A program made the position numbers and the translations under genes. The notes below the pieces were generated by a model. The model made no database searches. It saw only the letters and a program-made list of their open reading frames with translations, and had not been told where the DNA came from. 64,000 nucleotides of DNA, taken from NCBI RefSeq assembly GCF_014644435.1, contig NZ_BMKR01000013.1, forward strand, positions 103,920 to 167,919. Reading direction: 5' to 3'. This DNA is from Paenibacillus albidus. Lineage in GTDB: Bacteria > Bacillota > Bacilli > Paenibacillales > Paenibacillaceae. Shown here piece by piece: positions 43,225-51,353 of the stretch (within the stretch, counting starts at the first letter, position 1; every line of letters starts with the position of its first letter).

Positions 43225-43530
43225 ATTAGGAGTCTGGAAGAGCAAGAGATCAAAGCCATCCTTCGTGCAGCAGAAGAACTGATCATGACCGGAGGGAGAA
43301 ACCTGCTGGCCAAAATTCTGAAAGGCTCCAAAGACAAGCGCATCCTGAAGCATGAGCTTCAACTCTCTCCAGTCTACGGTTATTATCGGGATTTGAAGTT
43401 GGAAGATATCATGCACCGAATAGACTGGATGATCCTCAAGGGGTATCTGGAAATTGAATATGACGACAGATTACCCATGATTGTTTATTCGGATAAAGGG
43501 TGGGCTATCGAACGTGAGACTTTTGTCTGA
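43225..43530 (+). CDS. RQC-like winged-helix DNA-binding protein with non-ATG start
   Basis: The conserved frame reads SLEEQEIKAILRAAEELI then GGRNLLAKILKGSKDKRIL and HRIDWMILKGYLEIEYDDRL, matching the RQC (RecQ C-terminal) winged helix of the small stand-alone RQC-minor group. The homology extends about 15 residues upstream of the first ATG (43285). AAGGAGG at 43205-43211 points to initiation around 43225, where the in-frame codon is ATT (CTG at 43234 is another option). If translation uses only the ATG, the product is 81 residues and clipped. The role is unknown, probably DNA binding. Confidence 0.65.
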   Translation: MRSLEEQEIKAILRAAEELIMTGGRNLLAKILKGSKDKRILKHELQLSPVYGYYRDLKLEDIMHRIDWMILKGYLEIEYDDRLPMIVYSDKGWAIERETFV

Positions 43531-43711
43531 TTCACCGGCTATTCCGTTATGAGAATTCGCGGTGAGGTACTGATGTATTCCGCAGAAAATCCCCAAGCTT
43601 GCACCGATAGCCGAAAGAGCTACAATTCCCCAAGTCACGGAACCTCGCAGCGGTTATCTTAAAAGGACGGAGAATTTTCGCACAGCAAGCAGTTGTGTTT
43701 CTGTCACTCTA

Positions 43712-43740
43712 TTGACAAAATAAAAACTGTAAAGTAATCT
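43712..43740 (+). promoter_or_regulatory. Sigma-A promoter of the TetR gene
   Basis: TTGACA (43712-43717), a 17-bp spacer and TAATCT (43735-43740). The TetR-type palindrome begins 8 bp downstream, well placed to block initiation. Confidence 0.6.
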
Positions 43741-43747
43741 AATGAAA

Positions 43748-43765
43748 ACATACGCTGCCGTATCT
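43748..43765. promoter_or_regulatory. Candidate TetR operator O1
   Basis: ACATACG-CTGC-CGTATCT: half-sites ACATACG with 4-base spacing, one mismatch. It is the same half-site and spacing as the palindrome at 44345-44362. Confidence 0.6.
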
Positions 43766-43776
43766 AGGGGTGGATC

Positions 43777-44289
43777 ATGCAATTAACCAGGGAAGACTGG
43801 GTAAAAGCTGGATTAAATAAGTTAGCCGAAGCTGGAATACATGAAGTTCGTGTCGAAATACTTGCCCGGACGCTGAAAATAAGCAAAGGAAGTTTTTACC
43901 ACTACTTTCGGGACCGTAAAGAACTTCTGGATTCCATGATGGATTATTGGGAAGATTATGCAACCAAACGGATCATTCATAGTATAGAACAAGATAATTC
44001 CTCATTGGAACAGTTGCTTCACATTAGTATCAATCGGGATAAGAAAATTGAGATTGGCATTTATGCCTGGGCCAAACATGACCCTAGCGTGGCTTCCCGT
44101 TTAGTTGATATTGAGGAACAAAGAATTAATTGTATTTCCAAACTCTATCAAGGGAGGGGGCTGAAGCCTTCAGAGGCAACAGACAGGGCTAGACTCACCT
44201 ATTTAACTTACGTAGGGTGGATGACTCGGTTCGAGGCCAATACCCATTTTGATATAGAAAAAATGTTTGAGATTTTATTAAATATATGA
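43777..44289 (+). CDS. TetR-family transcriptional regulator
   Basis: 170-residue repressor. The N-terminal helix-turn-helix (about 10-55) has VEILARTLKISKGSFYHYFR; the C-terminal all-alpha ligand domain is short. A palindrome just upstream (O1) and another before the next gene (O2) carry the same half-site, which suggests autorepression and control of the DUF3995 membrane protein. Shine-Dalgarno: AGGGGTGG. The ligand is unknown. Confidence 0.9.
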   Translation: MQLTREDWVKAGLNKLAEAGIHEVRVEILARTLKISKGSFYHYFRDRKELLDSMMDYWEDYATKRIIHSIEQDNSSLEQLLHISINRDKKIEIGIYAWAKHDPSVASRLVDIEEQRINCISKLYQGRGLKPSEATDRARLTYLTYVGWMTRFEANTHFDIEKMFEILLNI

Positions 44290-44334
44290 TTACGCATGTC
44301 TCTGATGTGGTTGCACGACCCACAGGGACATAAA

Positions 44335-44372
44335 AAATATATAAACATACGGAAACGTATGTTTATATATTT
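44335..44372. promoter_or_regulatory. Candidate TetR operator O2, 17-bp perfect inverted repeat
   Basis: AAATATATAAACATACG and its exact complement flank a GAAA tetraloop. The inner half-sites ACATACG-N4-CGTATGT match O1. It has no T run beyond ATTT, so it is unlikely to be only a terminator. Confidence 0.65.
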
Positions 44373-44429
44373 GAAACCCTTGTAGGACTTCTAAGCAAGG
44401 ATAAATAAATTGACTGTGGAGGAGTTCGA

Positions 44430-44852
44430 ATGGAATCCGTTATGACATTATCAACAGTAAGTCTTTTAGCTGTAATCAGTATTGTACATGTCTATTGGGC
44501 GTATGGGGGTCGATGGGGTGTTTATGCGGTCATACCTTCGAAAGCGGGAGAGTATAAAGCTGCTTTTGTTCCTGGGAAGCTGGGTACACTCTTTGTGGCG
44601 ATGCTCCTTCTAATTGTCTGCTTTATCCTTCTGATTCAGGGCGGTTATATAAACTACTTTGTAGCAAATCCCATTACAAGAAGTGGGTGTATCGTTTGCG
44701 CTTCTGTTTTCTTTCTTCGGGCAGTTGGTGACTTTAGATATATAGGATTTTTCAAGAAAGTAAAACATACTGTATTCGCGAGAAATGATACATGGTTCTA
44801 TAGTCCGCTTTGTTTGTATTTCGGGTTAACCTGTACGGTTCTTTTGTTTTGA
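44430..44852 (+). CDS. DUF3995-family membrane protein
   Basis: 140 residues with four predicted helices. HVYWAYGGRWGVYAVIP near residue 20 and FLRAVGDFRYIGFFKK near 92 are the typical DUF3995 motifs. No biochemical role is known for the family. It is downstream of the TetR gene and of operator O2, so it is the likely regulated target. Shine-Dalgarno: GTGGAGGAG. Confidence 0.85.
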   Translation: MESVMTLSTVSLLAVISIVHVYWAYGGRWGVYAVIPSKAGEYKAAFVPGKLGTLFVAMLLLIVCFILLIQGGYINYFVANPITRSGCIVCASVFFLRAVGDFRYIGFFKKVKHTVFARNDTWFYSPLCLYFGLTCTVLLF

Positions 44853-44901
44853 AGCAAGCTGATCCTGCAAAGAGAAGGTACGGAGGAGCTAAGAGGTCGG
44901 C

Positions 44902-44940
44902 GAAATAGACCGCATCCTTTGCGAGAGGGCGGTCTGTTTC
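44902..44940. terminator. Bidirectional terminator (DUF3995 / VOC)
   Basis: GAAATAGACCGC and GCGGTCTGTTTC pair; the loop holds a GCGAGAGG stretch. It lies between convergent genes. Nearly the same stem occurs at 59699-59737. Confidence 0.75.
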
Positions 44941-44943
44941 TCT

Positions 44944-45309
44944 CTAGCTGTGCTCCGCTATCTGCACCTCGAAGCCGTCCGGGTCCAGCACATAAAAGAA
45001 CCGCAGCCGGGGATTCGGCGTGACCGGTCCGCGCGCTACCTGGATGCCCTGGCTTTTAAAATTGTCCATTGCCTCATCCAGTGACTCCACCTCGAACCCA
45101 ACGGAAACGCCGCATTCCGGCTTCAGAGCCAGGTCGGTTCCTTGAATAAGCTCAATCTTGGGCTGTCCCTCCGTGCCTAACATGACAATCTGTCTTCCTC
45201 TGCTCTCAAATCTGCGGTCAACCGGAAGCCCCAGAATGCTGTGATAAAAATTAAGGGACACCTCCAAATCGCGCACCCTAAGCGTAATCCAATTCAGGCT
45301 CAATTTCAT
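44944..45309 (-). CDS. VOC-family (glyoxalase-fold) protein
   Basis: 121 residues from the ATG after GGGGGATTAAAATC; a longer in-frame start adds 16 unsupported residues. The beta-alpha-beta-beta-beta repeats include LNWITLRVRDLEVSLNFYH at the start and YVLDPDGFEVQIAEHS at the end. The family includes glyoxalases, dioxygenases and thiol transferases such as FosB. No specific activity can be assigned. It overlaps the upstream frame, but not the chosen start, of the AraC/binding-protein gene on the other strand. Confidence 0.85.
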   Translation of the reverse strand: MKLSLNWITLRVRDLEVSLNFYHSILGLPVDRRFESRGRQIVMLGTEGQPKIELIQGTDLALKPECGVSVGFEVESLDEAMDNFKSQGIQVARGPVTPNPRLRFFYVLDPDGFEVQIAEHS

Positions 45310-45444
45310 GATTTTAATCCCCCTATTTTTGGATATATAATATTCTATTTTGCTCATTATACGCTATTTTTCACTGGAACAGTGAGGAGGGGGGAGCATT
45401 ATCGTATAATACAAAGGGGAGCCCGGCAGAAAGGGGAGGAACGC

Positions 45445-47082
45445 GTGTTATCCATTATTCAGCAATCATCTCTTAGGCTAGAGCGCTTGTTTTTTTCAAG
45501 CGTGCACAGCTATTTCTGCAGGAATGCAGAAGGGGCGTCTTTGCCCGGAAGGACCCTTCACCGGTATGCATTGTGTTATGTAACAGAGGGTAAAGGGCAA
45601 CTTATCCTCAATGGAGTGCCGCTTACGGCGAGTAAAGGGGACTTCTTTTTATTGTTGCCGGGGATGGCTGTGGAAGGCAAAGCTCTGACTACAGCACCTG
45701 TGCATTACATGATCATTTTCTTCTCCTGTATGCAGCTTCGGAATGACCGCAGGCACATGGGACTTCACCCTCCGATATTCCCGGTTAGCGGGAAGCTTGG
45801 AGCCTCCGGCAATCCACGGGCTATGGAGATCATGCATCAAATGACAGTATTGGACCGCACCGCCGGATTGGAAGATATCATGCGAGCAAAGTACCGGCTG
45901 CAGCAGCTGCTTGTTGTGCTTCTTCATCAAAGAGAGAGCACCGCACAGCACACGGCTGTAGGAATGGACATTGTACTGGCCTACATGAAGACCAACTACA
46001 ACAAAGAACTTAAAGTTGGGCAACTGGCTCTAATGGCAGGGCTAAGCACAAATCATTTTATCAGAGCTTTCAAACAGTATACAGAAAAGACACCTATGGC
46101 ATATTTACTGCAGGAACGTATGAAAAAAGCCAAGCAGCTGCTGTTTTCATCCGAACGAGTCAAGCAGATAGCCAAGGAAGTAGGCTACAAGGACGAGCAT
46201 TATTTTAGCCGGGTGTTCAAAAAATCGGAAGGGGTGGCACCGGCCAGCTATCTGAAAAACAGTCATATCCGTATCGCTGTTCTTTATTATGGACTGGATG
46301 ATTACTTGATGACGCTTGGACTGAAACCGGTGGCTGCGCTGTCTTACCGGGAGCGGGTGTCAAGAAATTATGCCATTCCCCATCTAGGTGTGCTAGAACA
46401 GGAGATTGTCCGCCTGAACGGTTCCCGATTAAATTATGAGGAACTGGCACAAGTGAGGCCTGATCTGATTATTGGGAGCGACCGCCTGTCACCAAGCGAG
46501 GCGTTAGATTCCATTGCACCCACTGTAGTCCTTAAGCATACCGATAATTATGAGCAGCAGTTGTCCCGGTTGTCCCGTATTCTGGGCAGAGAGCAACAGG
46601 CTGATGACTGGATGAATAGCTACGCTGAGTACAAACACCACCTTAGATCGAGGCTTAAAGAACGAGACGTGATGCCAACGGTTTCTTTTATTAGAGTCAG
46701 CTCCGAATTCTACCGCCTGTACGGTGCCTCCAATCAGACAGGAACACTCCTGTACAGAGATCTTGGACTAAGCCCGCCCATCTCGTATCCTGAACAGACT
46801 GGGGCAGTGGATTTTCAGATTAATGAGCTTCCGAAATATAACCCGGGTTACATCTTTTTGGCTGCCGACCCTACCTTGGAATCGAGAAGACGACTGGAAA
46901 TGCTGCTGTCATCCAGAGAGTGGTCTTCACTGGATGCAGTGAAGCAGTCCCGGGTGTACGATGCCGGAGATCTGCTGTTCAAAACACTTGGACCTTCAGG
47001 CAGAATGTGGGCCATGTCTTATATTGCAACCTGGATAGGTATTCAGGATGATAGAATTATCCATGCCAACAGAGGGTTTTAA
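45445..47082 (+). CDS. AraC-family regulator fused to a siderophore-binding domain (Btr-like)
   Basis: 545 residues from the GTG after GGGGAGGAACGC; the in-frame extension upstream overlaps the VOC gene and lacks support. The domain order is an N-terminal cupin-like region (1-140), an AraC helix-turn-helix (about 170-270; LKVGQLALMAGLSTNHFIRA and KQIAKEVGYKDEHYFSRVF) and a C-terminal TroA/FecB-type siderophore-binding domain (about 275-540). In the Bacillus Btr/YbbB group the binding domain senses ferri-siderophore in the cytoplasm and activates the uptake operon. The next two genes and the Fur box fit that role. Confidence 0.9.
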   Translation: MLSIIQQSSLRLERLFFSSVHSYFCRNAEGASLPGRTLHRYALCYVTEGKGQLILNGVPLTASKGDFFLLLPGMAVEGKALTTAPVHYMIIFFSCMQLRNDRRHMGLHPPIFPVSGKLGASGNPRAMEIMHQMTVLDRTAGLEDIMRAKYRLQQLLVVLLHQRESTAQHTAVGMDIVLAYMKTNYNKELKVGQLALMAGLSTNHFIRAFKQYTEKTPMAYLLQERMKKAKQLLFSSERVKQIAKEVGYKDEHYFSRVFKKSEGVAPASYLKNSHIRIAVLYYGLDDYLMTLGLKPVAALSYRERVSRNYAIPHLGVLEQEIVRLNGSRLNYEELAQVRPDLIIGSDRLSPSEALDSIAPTVVLKHTDNYEQQLSRLSRILGREQQADDWMNSYAEYKHHLRSRLKERDVMPTVSFIRVSSEFYRLYGASNQTGTLLYRDLGLSPPISYPEQTGAVDFQINELPKYNPGYIFLAADPTLESRRRLEMLLSSREWSSLDAVKQSRVYDAGDLLFKTLGPSGRMWAMSYIATWIGIQDDRIIHANRGF

Positions 47083-47111
47083 TCCATTGTAAAGTGTGCA
47101 TCGTTCTCCTA

Positions 47112-47126
47112 TGATAATGATTATTA
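47112..47126. promoter_or_regulatory. Fur box before the iron-siderophore lipoprotein gene
   Basis: TGATAATGATTATTA matches the Bacillus 7-1-7 Fur consensus TGATAATNATTATCA at 13 of 14 defined positions. It lies about 35 bp upstream of the start codon and predicts iron repression. Confidence 0.75.
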
Positions 47127-47161
47127 TTATTATTTAATGGTGCAAAGGAGAATAGAAATAA

Positions 47162-48163
47162 ATGTATAGAATGAGATCCATCCACGGCATGGTCATTGCC
47201 GTTCTCCTGCTGATTCTGGCAGCCTGCAGCAATACAGCGGGACAACCAGCCTCCGAAGAGCAGAGTCCCGCAGCTTCCCAAACCCGGGATCAACAGGCCA
47301 CCGAGCCGGGCACACGCACGATTGCCCATCTCAAGGGAGAAGCAGTGATTCCGTCAAAAATTGAGAAGATCGTTGTTCTCTCGGCAGCATACATAGATCA
47401 TTTGCTGACTATCGGAGAGAAGCCTTACGGTGTGAACACCGAGGTTCGGTACGGAGGAGACTACCTCCCCTATCTTTCTGACATGCTGGAAGGTGTGCAA
47501 AGTGTAGGTTCGGCGGATAGCCCCAACCTGGAAGCTATTGTCGAGCTTGAGCCGGATGTTATTCTTATTGAGAGCCGGACGGCCGAGAATACGTATGAGA
47601 AACTGAACAAAATAGCTCCTACCATTGTTCTTGGAAATGAATGGCTCGATTATGGCAATGATACTTCCTTTTGGACCAAGGATTTGCTAACGATCGCGGA
47701 GATGTATGACAAGACGGATTTGGCGAAGGAGAAGATCGCCGAACTGGAACAGAAAACTGTCCAAGCAAGTGAGAAGATCAAGGCGTTGGATAACAAACTC
47801 CTTGCCTACCTCCGTGTACGCGAAAAGACACTCCAAATTTATGCACAAAAAGGTCATCCGACCAATGCTTTGCTCTACCAGGATCTCGGATTCGAACCTG
47901 CAGCACTTACGCCGGAAGAGCAAAGAGAGGATTTATCTTTGGAGAAAACGCCGGAGCTGGGGGCAGACTTTATCGTCCTTGAGGTGGATTCGAATGGCCG
48001 TGATTTTTTGGACAACATGCAGGATAGCGCCCTGTGGAAAGACATCCCCGCCGTACAGGATGGAAGGGTCCATGAGACAGATTCCTTCTGGCTCTTCAAG
48101 GGCTGGGGGGTTATTGGCCGAGGTGAGATTATTGATGAAATAATGGCATGGATGGATCAATGA
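47162..48163 (+). CDS. Iron-siderophore ABC transporter binding lipoprotein
   Basis: 333 residues. The signal peptide ends in the lipobox LAAC (near Cys22) with a Ser/Thr-rich linker. The mature part is a class III (FecB/FhuD) binding protein: a helix near 185-210 connects two lobes, and LEPDVILIESRTAENTYEKL near 125 is typical. It would hand ferric siderophore to a FecCD-type permease; none is encoded beside it, so either a permease elsewhere is shared or the gene was left behind. It has the Fur box and the Btr-like regulator upstream. Its stop overlaps the next gene. Confidence 0.92.
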   Translation: MYRMRSIHGMVIAVLLLILAACSNTAGQPASEEQSPAASQTRDQQATEPGTRTIAHLKGEAVIPSKIEKIVVLSAAYIDHLLTIGEKPYGVNTEVRYGGDYLPYLSDMLEGVQSVGSADSPNLEAIVELEPDVILIESRTAENTYEKLNKIAPTIVLGNEWLDYGNDTSFWTKDLLTIAEMYDKTDLAKEKIAELEQKTVQASEKIKALDNKLLAYLRVREKTLQIYAQKGHPTNALLYQDLGFEPAALTPEEQREDLSLEKTPELGADFIVLEVDSNGRDFLDNMQDSALWKDIPAVQDGRVHETDSFWLFKGWGVIGRGEIIDEIMAWMDQ

Positions 48164-48951
48164 GTGGTGTTCAACCTTTTGACAACCAGTGGATGAAAGT
48201 TTTTTTGCAGCAGCATTTTGCCGTTACTGTCACGGAGAATCGGAGTATTTCTTTTCCTTACAGTACAGAAGATCTATTGGATGAAGCGAAACTCCCATTA
48301 ATCATCCGTGAGCAGTCGATTCAGCTTGGTGAGCCCGAAGGACTTGTGGTCGGAACCCTGTTTGCCAAGAGATATTCGGTGTTGATTATGGGGCTGGTCG
48401 CCTCCATCAGCCTGTTTGACACTCCAATGTCTCTGCTGCCCGGCACTTTGCGGTTCAGGCCAACTGACGGAGGGGCCATGCAGTATGAAGCGGAGATGGC
48501 AGCCTCAGGCAAGTTCCTTGTTAACGATACGGGAGCCCGTCAGGCCTGCCTTGCCAAATATTTGGAACACCTGTTGGAACATTTGCGGCAGGTGTTCCTG
48601 GCTGTATCAAGTTATACGGGAGCCAAGGAAAAAGTCATGTGGTCGCTGGTCTCGCATAATTTGCGTAATCTGTATGGAAGGCTGCACACGGACAGCGGAC
48701 TTTGGGACTCGGAGGATCGGGGCCGGATCATCAGCCAGGATTATAATACACTGTTTCAGCCGGAGAAGCCTGACGAATTATCTATGCGGTTCCTCCGATA
48801 TGAGCATCCGAAGCTGCAGGGCCGTCCCTTTTATCTGCGTACTTATTGCTGCCTGGCCTACCGGATCAGGATTGGGCCTGATGCAGAAGAGTATTGCAGC
48901 ACATGTCCCAAGCTATCCCCAGAGGAGCGATGGCGGCTGTTGGATTCCTGA
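48160..48951 (+). CDS. FhuF-like ferric siderophore reductase family protein
   Basis: 263 residues from the ATG overlapping the previous stop (ATGA); an in-frame ATG 12 bp earlier is possible. The C-terminus carries the CC-x14-C-x2-C cluster (YCCLAYRI and EYCSTCPKLS), a [2Fe-2S]-binding signature of the FhuF class, which reduces iron in imported siderophores. Co-transcription with the siderophore lipoprotein and the Fur box support this. The spacing of the cysteines differs from classical FhuF (CC-x10-C-x2-C). It is translationally coupled to the lipoprotein. Confidence 0.85.
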   Translation: MSGVQPFDNQWMKVFLQQHFAVTVTENRSISFPYSTEDLLDEAKLPLIIREQSIQLGEPEGLVVGTLFAKRYSVLIMGLVASISLFDTPMSLLPGTLRFRPTDGGAMQYEAEMAASGKFLVNDTGARQACLAKYLEHLLEHLRQVFLAVSSYTGAKEKVMWSLVSHNLRNLYGRLHTDSGLWDSEDRGRIISQDYNTLFQPEKPDELSMRFLRYEHPKLQGRPFYLRTYCCLAYRIRIGPDAEEYCSTCPKLSPEERWRLLDS

Positions 48952-48993
48952 AGCCGGAAGCCATTCTTAGCTCCATTACCGCGGACGTTTGGT

Positions 48994-49359
48994 TTGGTGA
49001 GCATTCATATCATTATCGCAGGCAGCAAAGAAAATCAGGAGAAATCTACGGTGATATTCCCGCTGATCCGCTCGGAGGAAGTGGCCGGATTTCTGCAACA
49101 ATTTATTCCGGCGTTTTCGTATGAAGCGAAGTGGATTCCTTTGGAGAAGACCGCCTGGCGCAGCTATACAGTAATTCCAGCTCTGTTTGGGATACTGGCT
49201 GCTATCCCGCTTATGCTCTGGGCTCCCGGTTACGGGGCCGGGTTGGTATTGTTTCTGCCTTTGACAGCCGGCATATTGGGACAATTATCCTTCAATCAGG
49301 TTGGATGGTCGTTTCATGTGAGCCATTTAATTCATTCCATTTCGTATAGAAGGCAGTAA
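48994..49359 (+). pseudogene. YdbT-like (bPH2/DUF304) membrane protein, C-terminal fragment
   Basis: The frame reads HIIIAGSKENQEKSTVIFPL, YEAKWIPLEKTAWRSYTVIP, and LTAGILGQLSFNQVGW near the end: the last bPH2 module of a YdbT-type protein with its two helices. Full-length proteins have about 480-500 residues with three such modules. Here the first two thirds are missing, the apparent GTG start has no ribosome site, and the tail after GWSF is unusual. It is fused directly behind the FhuF-like gene. Confidence 0.65.
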
Positions 49360-49388
49360 AAAGCCGTGTATCCACACGGCTCCCAAGC

Positions 49389-49418
49389 AACAGCCGCTTT
49401 AGGAGCGGCTGTTTTTAT
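49389..49418 (+). terminator. Terminator of the iron-siderophore unit
   Basis: AACAGCCGCT and AGCGGCTGTT with a TTAGG loop and a T-rich tail. An adjacent smaller hairpin (AGCCGTGTATCCACACGGCT) precedes it. Confidence 0.88.
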
Positions 49419-49455
49419 TTTATTTTAGGATGGTTAAGCAGCATTTCAAATCCTG

Positions 49456-49485
49456 TTGACAGGGCAGGTGCACCCGCTGTACAAT
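49456..49485 (+). promoter_or_regulatory. Sigma-A promoter of TetR-DUF4180-SUMF1 operon
   Basis: TTGACA (49456-49461), an 18-bp spacer and TACAAT (49480-49485). Just downstream, TATTTTAT and ATAAAATA (about 49488-49517) form an inverted repeat that could be the TetR operator. Confidence 0.6.
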
Positions 49486-49535
49486 TTATTTTATTCCGAC
49501 TGTTCAGTATAAAATAAGAATTGAAAAGGTGAGCT

Positions 49536-50189
49536 ATGCCCAAATTAGGAATGGAACCCATACGCCGGGCCGAGGTTATTAACGCCACATTAACCTGCAT
49601 CAGCGTTCACGGAATTGATGGCATGACGCTGGATAAGGTGGCTGAGTATGCCGGCTGCTCCAAGGGTGTGGTGACTTATTATTATAAGAATAAAGATCAT
49701 CTGACTATTGAGGCCTTTAAGGCGTTTCTGGCCTATTACGGTCTAAAGATTGAGTCGGAATTGGAGAACTCCATGACTGCCGGGGAAATGATGGGCATTG
49801 TGCTCAAGCATATTTTGCCTCCGGCCGCTCAGGATACAGGGAACAAAATAAATGTATCTCAGCTTGAGGGAATGGAGCAGATGAATATCCCGCACGAAGA
49901 TCAGGGGAGACTTTTTCTGCAATTTTTCTCCAAAGCCGTGCTTGACCGCAATTTACAGGAAGTATTGTCCCGGAGTTATAAGGCCGATCTGCAGGGCATT
50001 GCCAAGATATTTGATTATGGCAGCCGAATGGGGCATATGTCTGTAGATGATCCGGGAGACGCTGCCTATGGGCTGCTGGCGATGATAGTGGGACTAAGCT
50101 TCTTTAGAGTCGCGAACATTCCCACAGCAAAAGGCGGGGACAACCGTTATATTAGTGAGGAATATGTAAGAAGGTTCAGGGATATTTGA
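49536..50189 (+). CDS. TetR/AcrR-family transcriptional regulator
   Basis: 217 residues. The N-terminal helix-turn-helix has MTLDKVAEYAGCSKGVVTYY (about 30-49). The C-terminal ligand domain spans about 75-200. The start follows GAAAAGGTGAGCT. It heads a three-gene transcript (TetR, DUF4180, SUMF1-like) with gaps of 27 and 20 bp, so it probably autoregulates. The inverted repeat TATTTTAT/ATAAAATA in the leader is a candidate operator. Confidence 0.9.
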   Translation: MPKLGMEPIRRAEVINATLTCISVHGIDGMTLDKVAEYAGCSKGVVTYYYKNKDHLTIEAFKAFLAYYGLKIESELENSMTAGEMMGIVLKHILPPAAQDTGNKINVSQLEGMEQMNIPHEDQGRLFLQFFSKAVLDRNLQEVLSRSYKADLQGIAKIFDYGSRMGHMSVDDPGDAAYGLLAMIVGLSFFRVANIPTAKGGDNRYISEEYVRRFRDI

Positions 50190-50216
50190 TTGAACAGGTT
50201 CATGAGGAGGATGACG

Positions 50217-50585
50217 ATGAAGATAACAAAAACAGAAGCGAATGGAGTAAATCTTGCCATTGTCAGCGGCAGCGAGATATTTATTGGGGATGTGCAGTCG
50301 GCACTGGATCTTATGGCAACTGTACAATATGAATCAGGCTGCAATCGTATTATTATGAACAAATCTTTGTTCAGCGACAGCTTTTTCGATTTGAAAACAC
50401 GCCTGGCCGGCGAAATCCTGCAGAAGTTCACCACTTATCAGGTGAAGCTTGCGCTGGTCGGTGATTTTTCCGTATATTCCAGTCAAAGCCTTAAAGATTT
50501 CATTTATGAATGCAACCATGGGAATAACTTCTTGTTCCTGCCGGATGAACAACAAGCGATTGAAAAGTTAAGCAGGCTGAAGTAA
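50217..50585 (+). CDS. DUF4180-family protein
   Basis: 122 residues from the ATG after GAGGAGGATGAC. SGSEIFIGDVQSALDLMATV and CNRIIMNKSLFSDSFFDLKT match the STAS-like, uncharacterised DUF4180 family. FLFLPDEQQAIEKL closes the domain. There is no transmembrane helix or signal. The STAS-like fold suggests a regulatory or scaffold role, which is inference. It is the second gene of the TetR operon. Confidence 0.85.
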   Translation: MKITKTEANGVNLAIVSGSEIFIGDVQSALDLMATVQYESGCNRIIMNKSLFSDSFFDLKTRLAGEILQKFTTYQVKLALVGDFSVYSSQSLKDFIYECNHGNNFLFLPDEQQAIEKLSRLK

Positions 50586-50605
50586 AAGAGGCGGGAGGTT
50601 GTCAG

Positions 50606-51322
50606 GTGGCAAATCCAAATCGCAGTAACGAAGCGGAGTATCCCATGGTGAACCTACCTGGGGGTGAAATTGAATTAAGAGACGACCGCAGGAAGACAAC
50701 ATGGACGGTTCAGGTGAAGCCTTTCGCACTGGCCCCGGTCCCCGTCACCAAAGCGTTATTTGACTCGGTCATGTCAAGGCCGGCGGAACCTGATGCCGAG
50801 CCTCAAGCACCGGCGGTGAATGTCTCATGGGAGGATACGCTTCTCTTCTGTAATTTGCTGTCCCGCCGCTCGGGCCTCAAGGAATGTTATTCGCTGGGTG
50901 ATACAGGTGAAAATGCCGTCTGCAACTGGGAGGCGGAGGGGTACCGTCTGCCGACAGAAGCGGAATGGCAGCATGCGTGCAAAGCCGGAACGGGTGGATA
51001 CCGTTACGGGGAGCTGGATGAAATCGCCTGGTATGAGGAGAATTCTGCGGGCAGGGTACATCAGGTGGGGCAAAAGCAGCCTAACGCCTGGGGACTCTAT
51101 GATATGATAGGAAATGTGTGGGAGTGGTGCTGGGATCTATACGATCAGGAGGTATATGGCTCCTACCGGATATTCCGGGGTGGAAGCTGGGCTGAAGAGG
51201 CCAGGGGGTGCGGAGCCACCTGCCGCCGCCGCAGCCACCCTACCTTTCGCATTGAGGATCTTGGTTTCCGGTTGGCAAGGTCAGAATATTCTCTATTCCA
51301 CCATGTTAGTTCAAATCGCTAA
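50606..51322 (+). CDS. SUMF1/formylglycine-generating-enzyme-family protein
   Basis: 238 residues starting at GTG after GGGAGGTTGTCAG. It has the C-type-lectin-like SUMF1 fold: VNVSWEDTLLFCNLLSRRSG near 72, YRLPTEAEWQHACKAGT near 113, GLYDMIGNVWEWCWDLY near 155 and FRGGSW near 190, ending LGFRLARS. The two active-site cysteines of true sulfatase-modifying FGEs are not in their usual positions (only C-GAT-C after GGSW), so the protein may belong to the EgtB/PvdO-like non-heme iron group or be a non-catalytic member. It is the last gene of the TetR operon, with no sulfatase nearby. Confidence 0.85.
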   Translation: MANPNRSNEAEYPMVNLPGGEIELRDDRRKTTWTVQVKPFALAPVPVTKALFDSVMSRPAEPDAEPQAPAVNVSWEDTLLFCNLLSRRSGLKECYSLGDTGENAVCNWEAEGYRLPTEAEWQHACKAGTGGYRYGELDEIAWYEENSAGRVHQVGQKQPNAWGLYDMIGNVWEWCWDLYDQEVYGSYRIFRGGSWAEEARGCGATCRRRSHPTFRIEDLGFRLARSEYSLFHHVSSNR

Positions 51323-51353
51323 ATGGTATGATAGAAGTGAGGTGAAGATAAGC

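Noticed and set aside
50606..51322. Sulfatase-activating formylglycine-generating enzyme
   Set aside because: The active-site cysteine arrangement is absent and there is no sulfatase gene in the window, so only the fold family is claimed.
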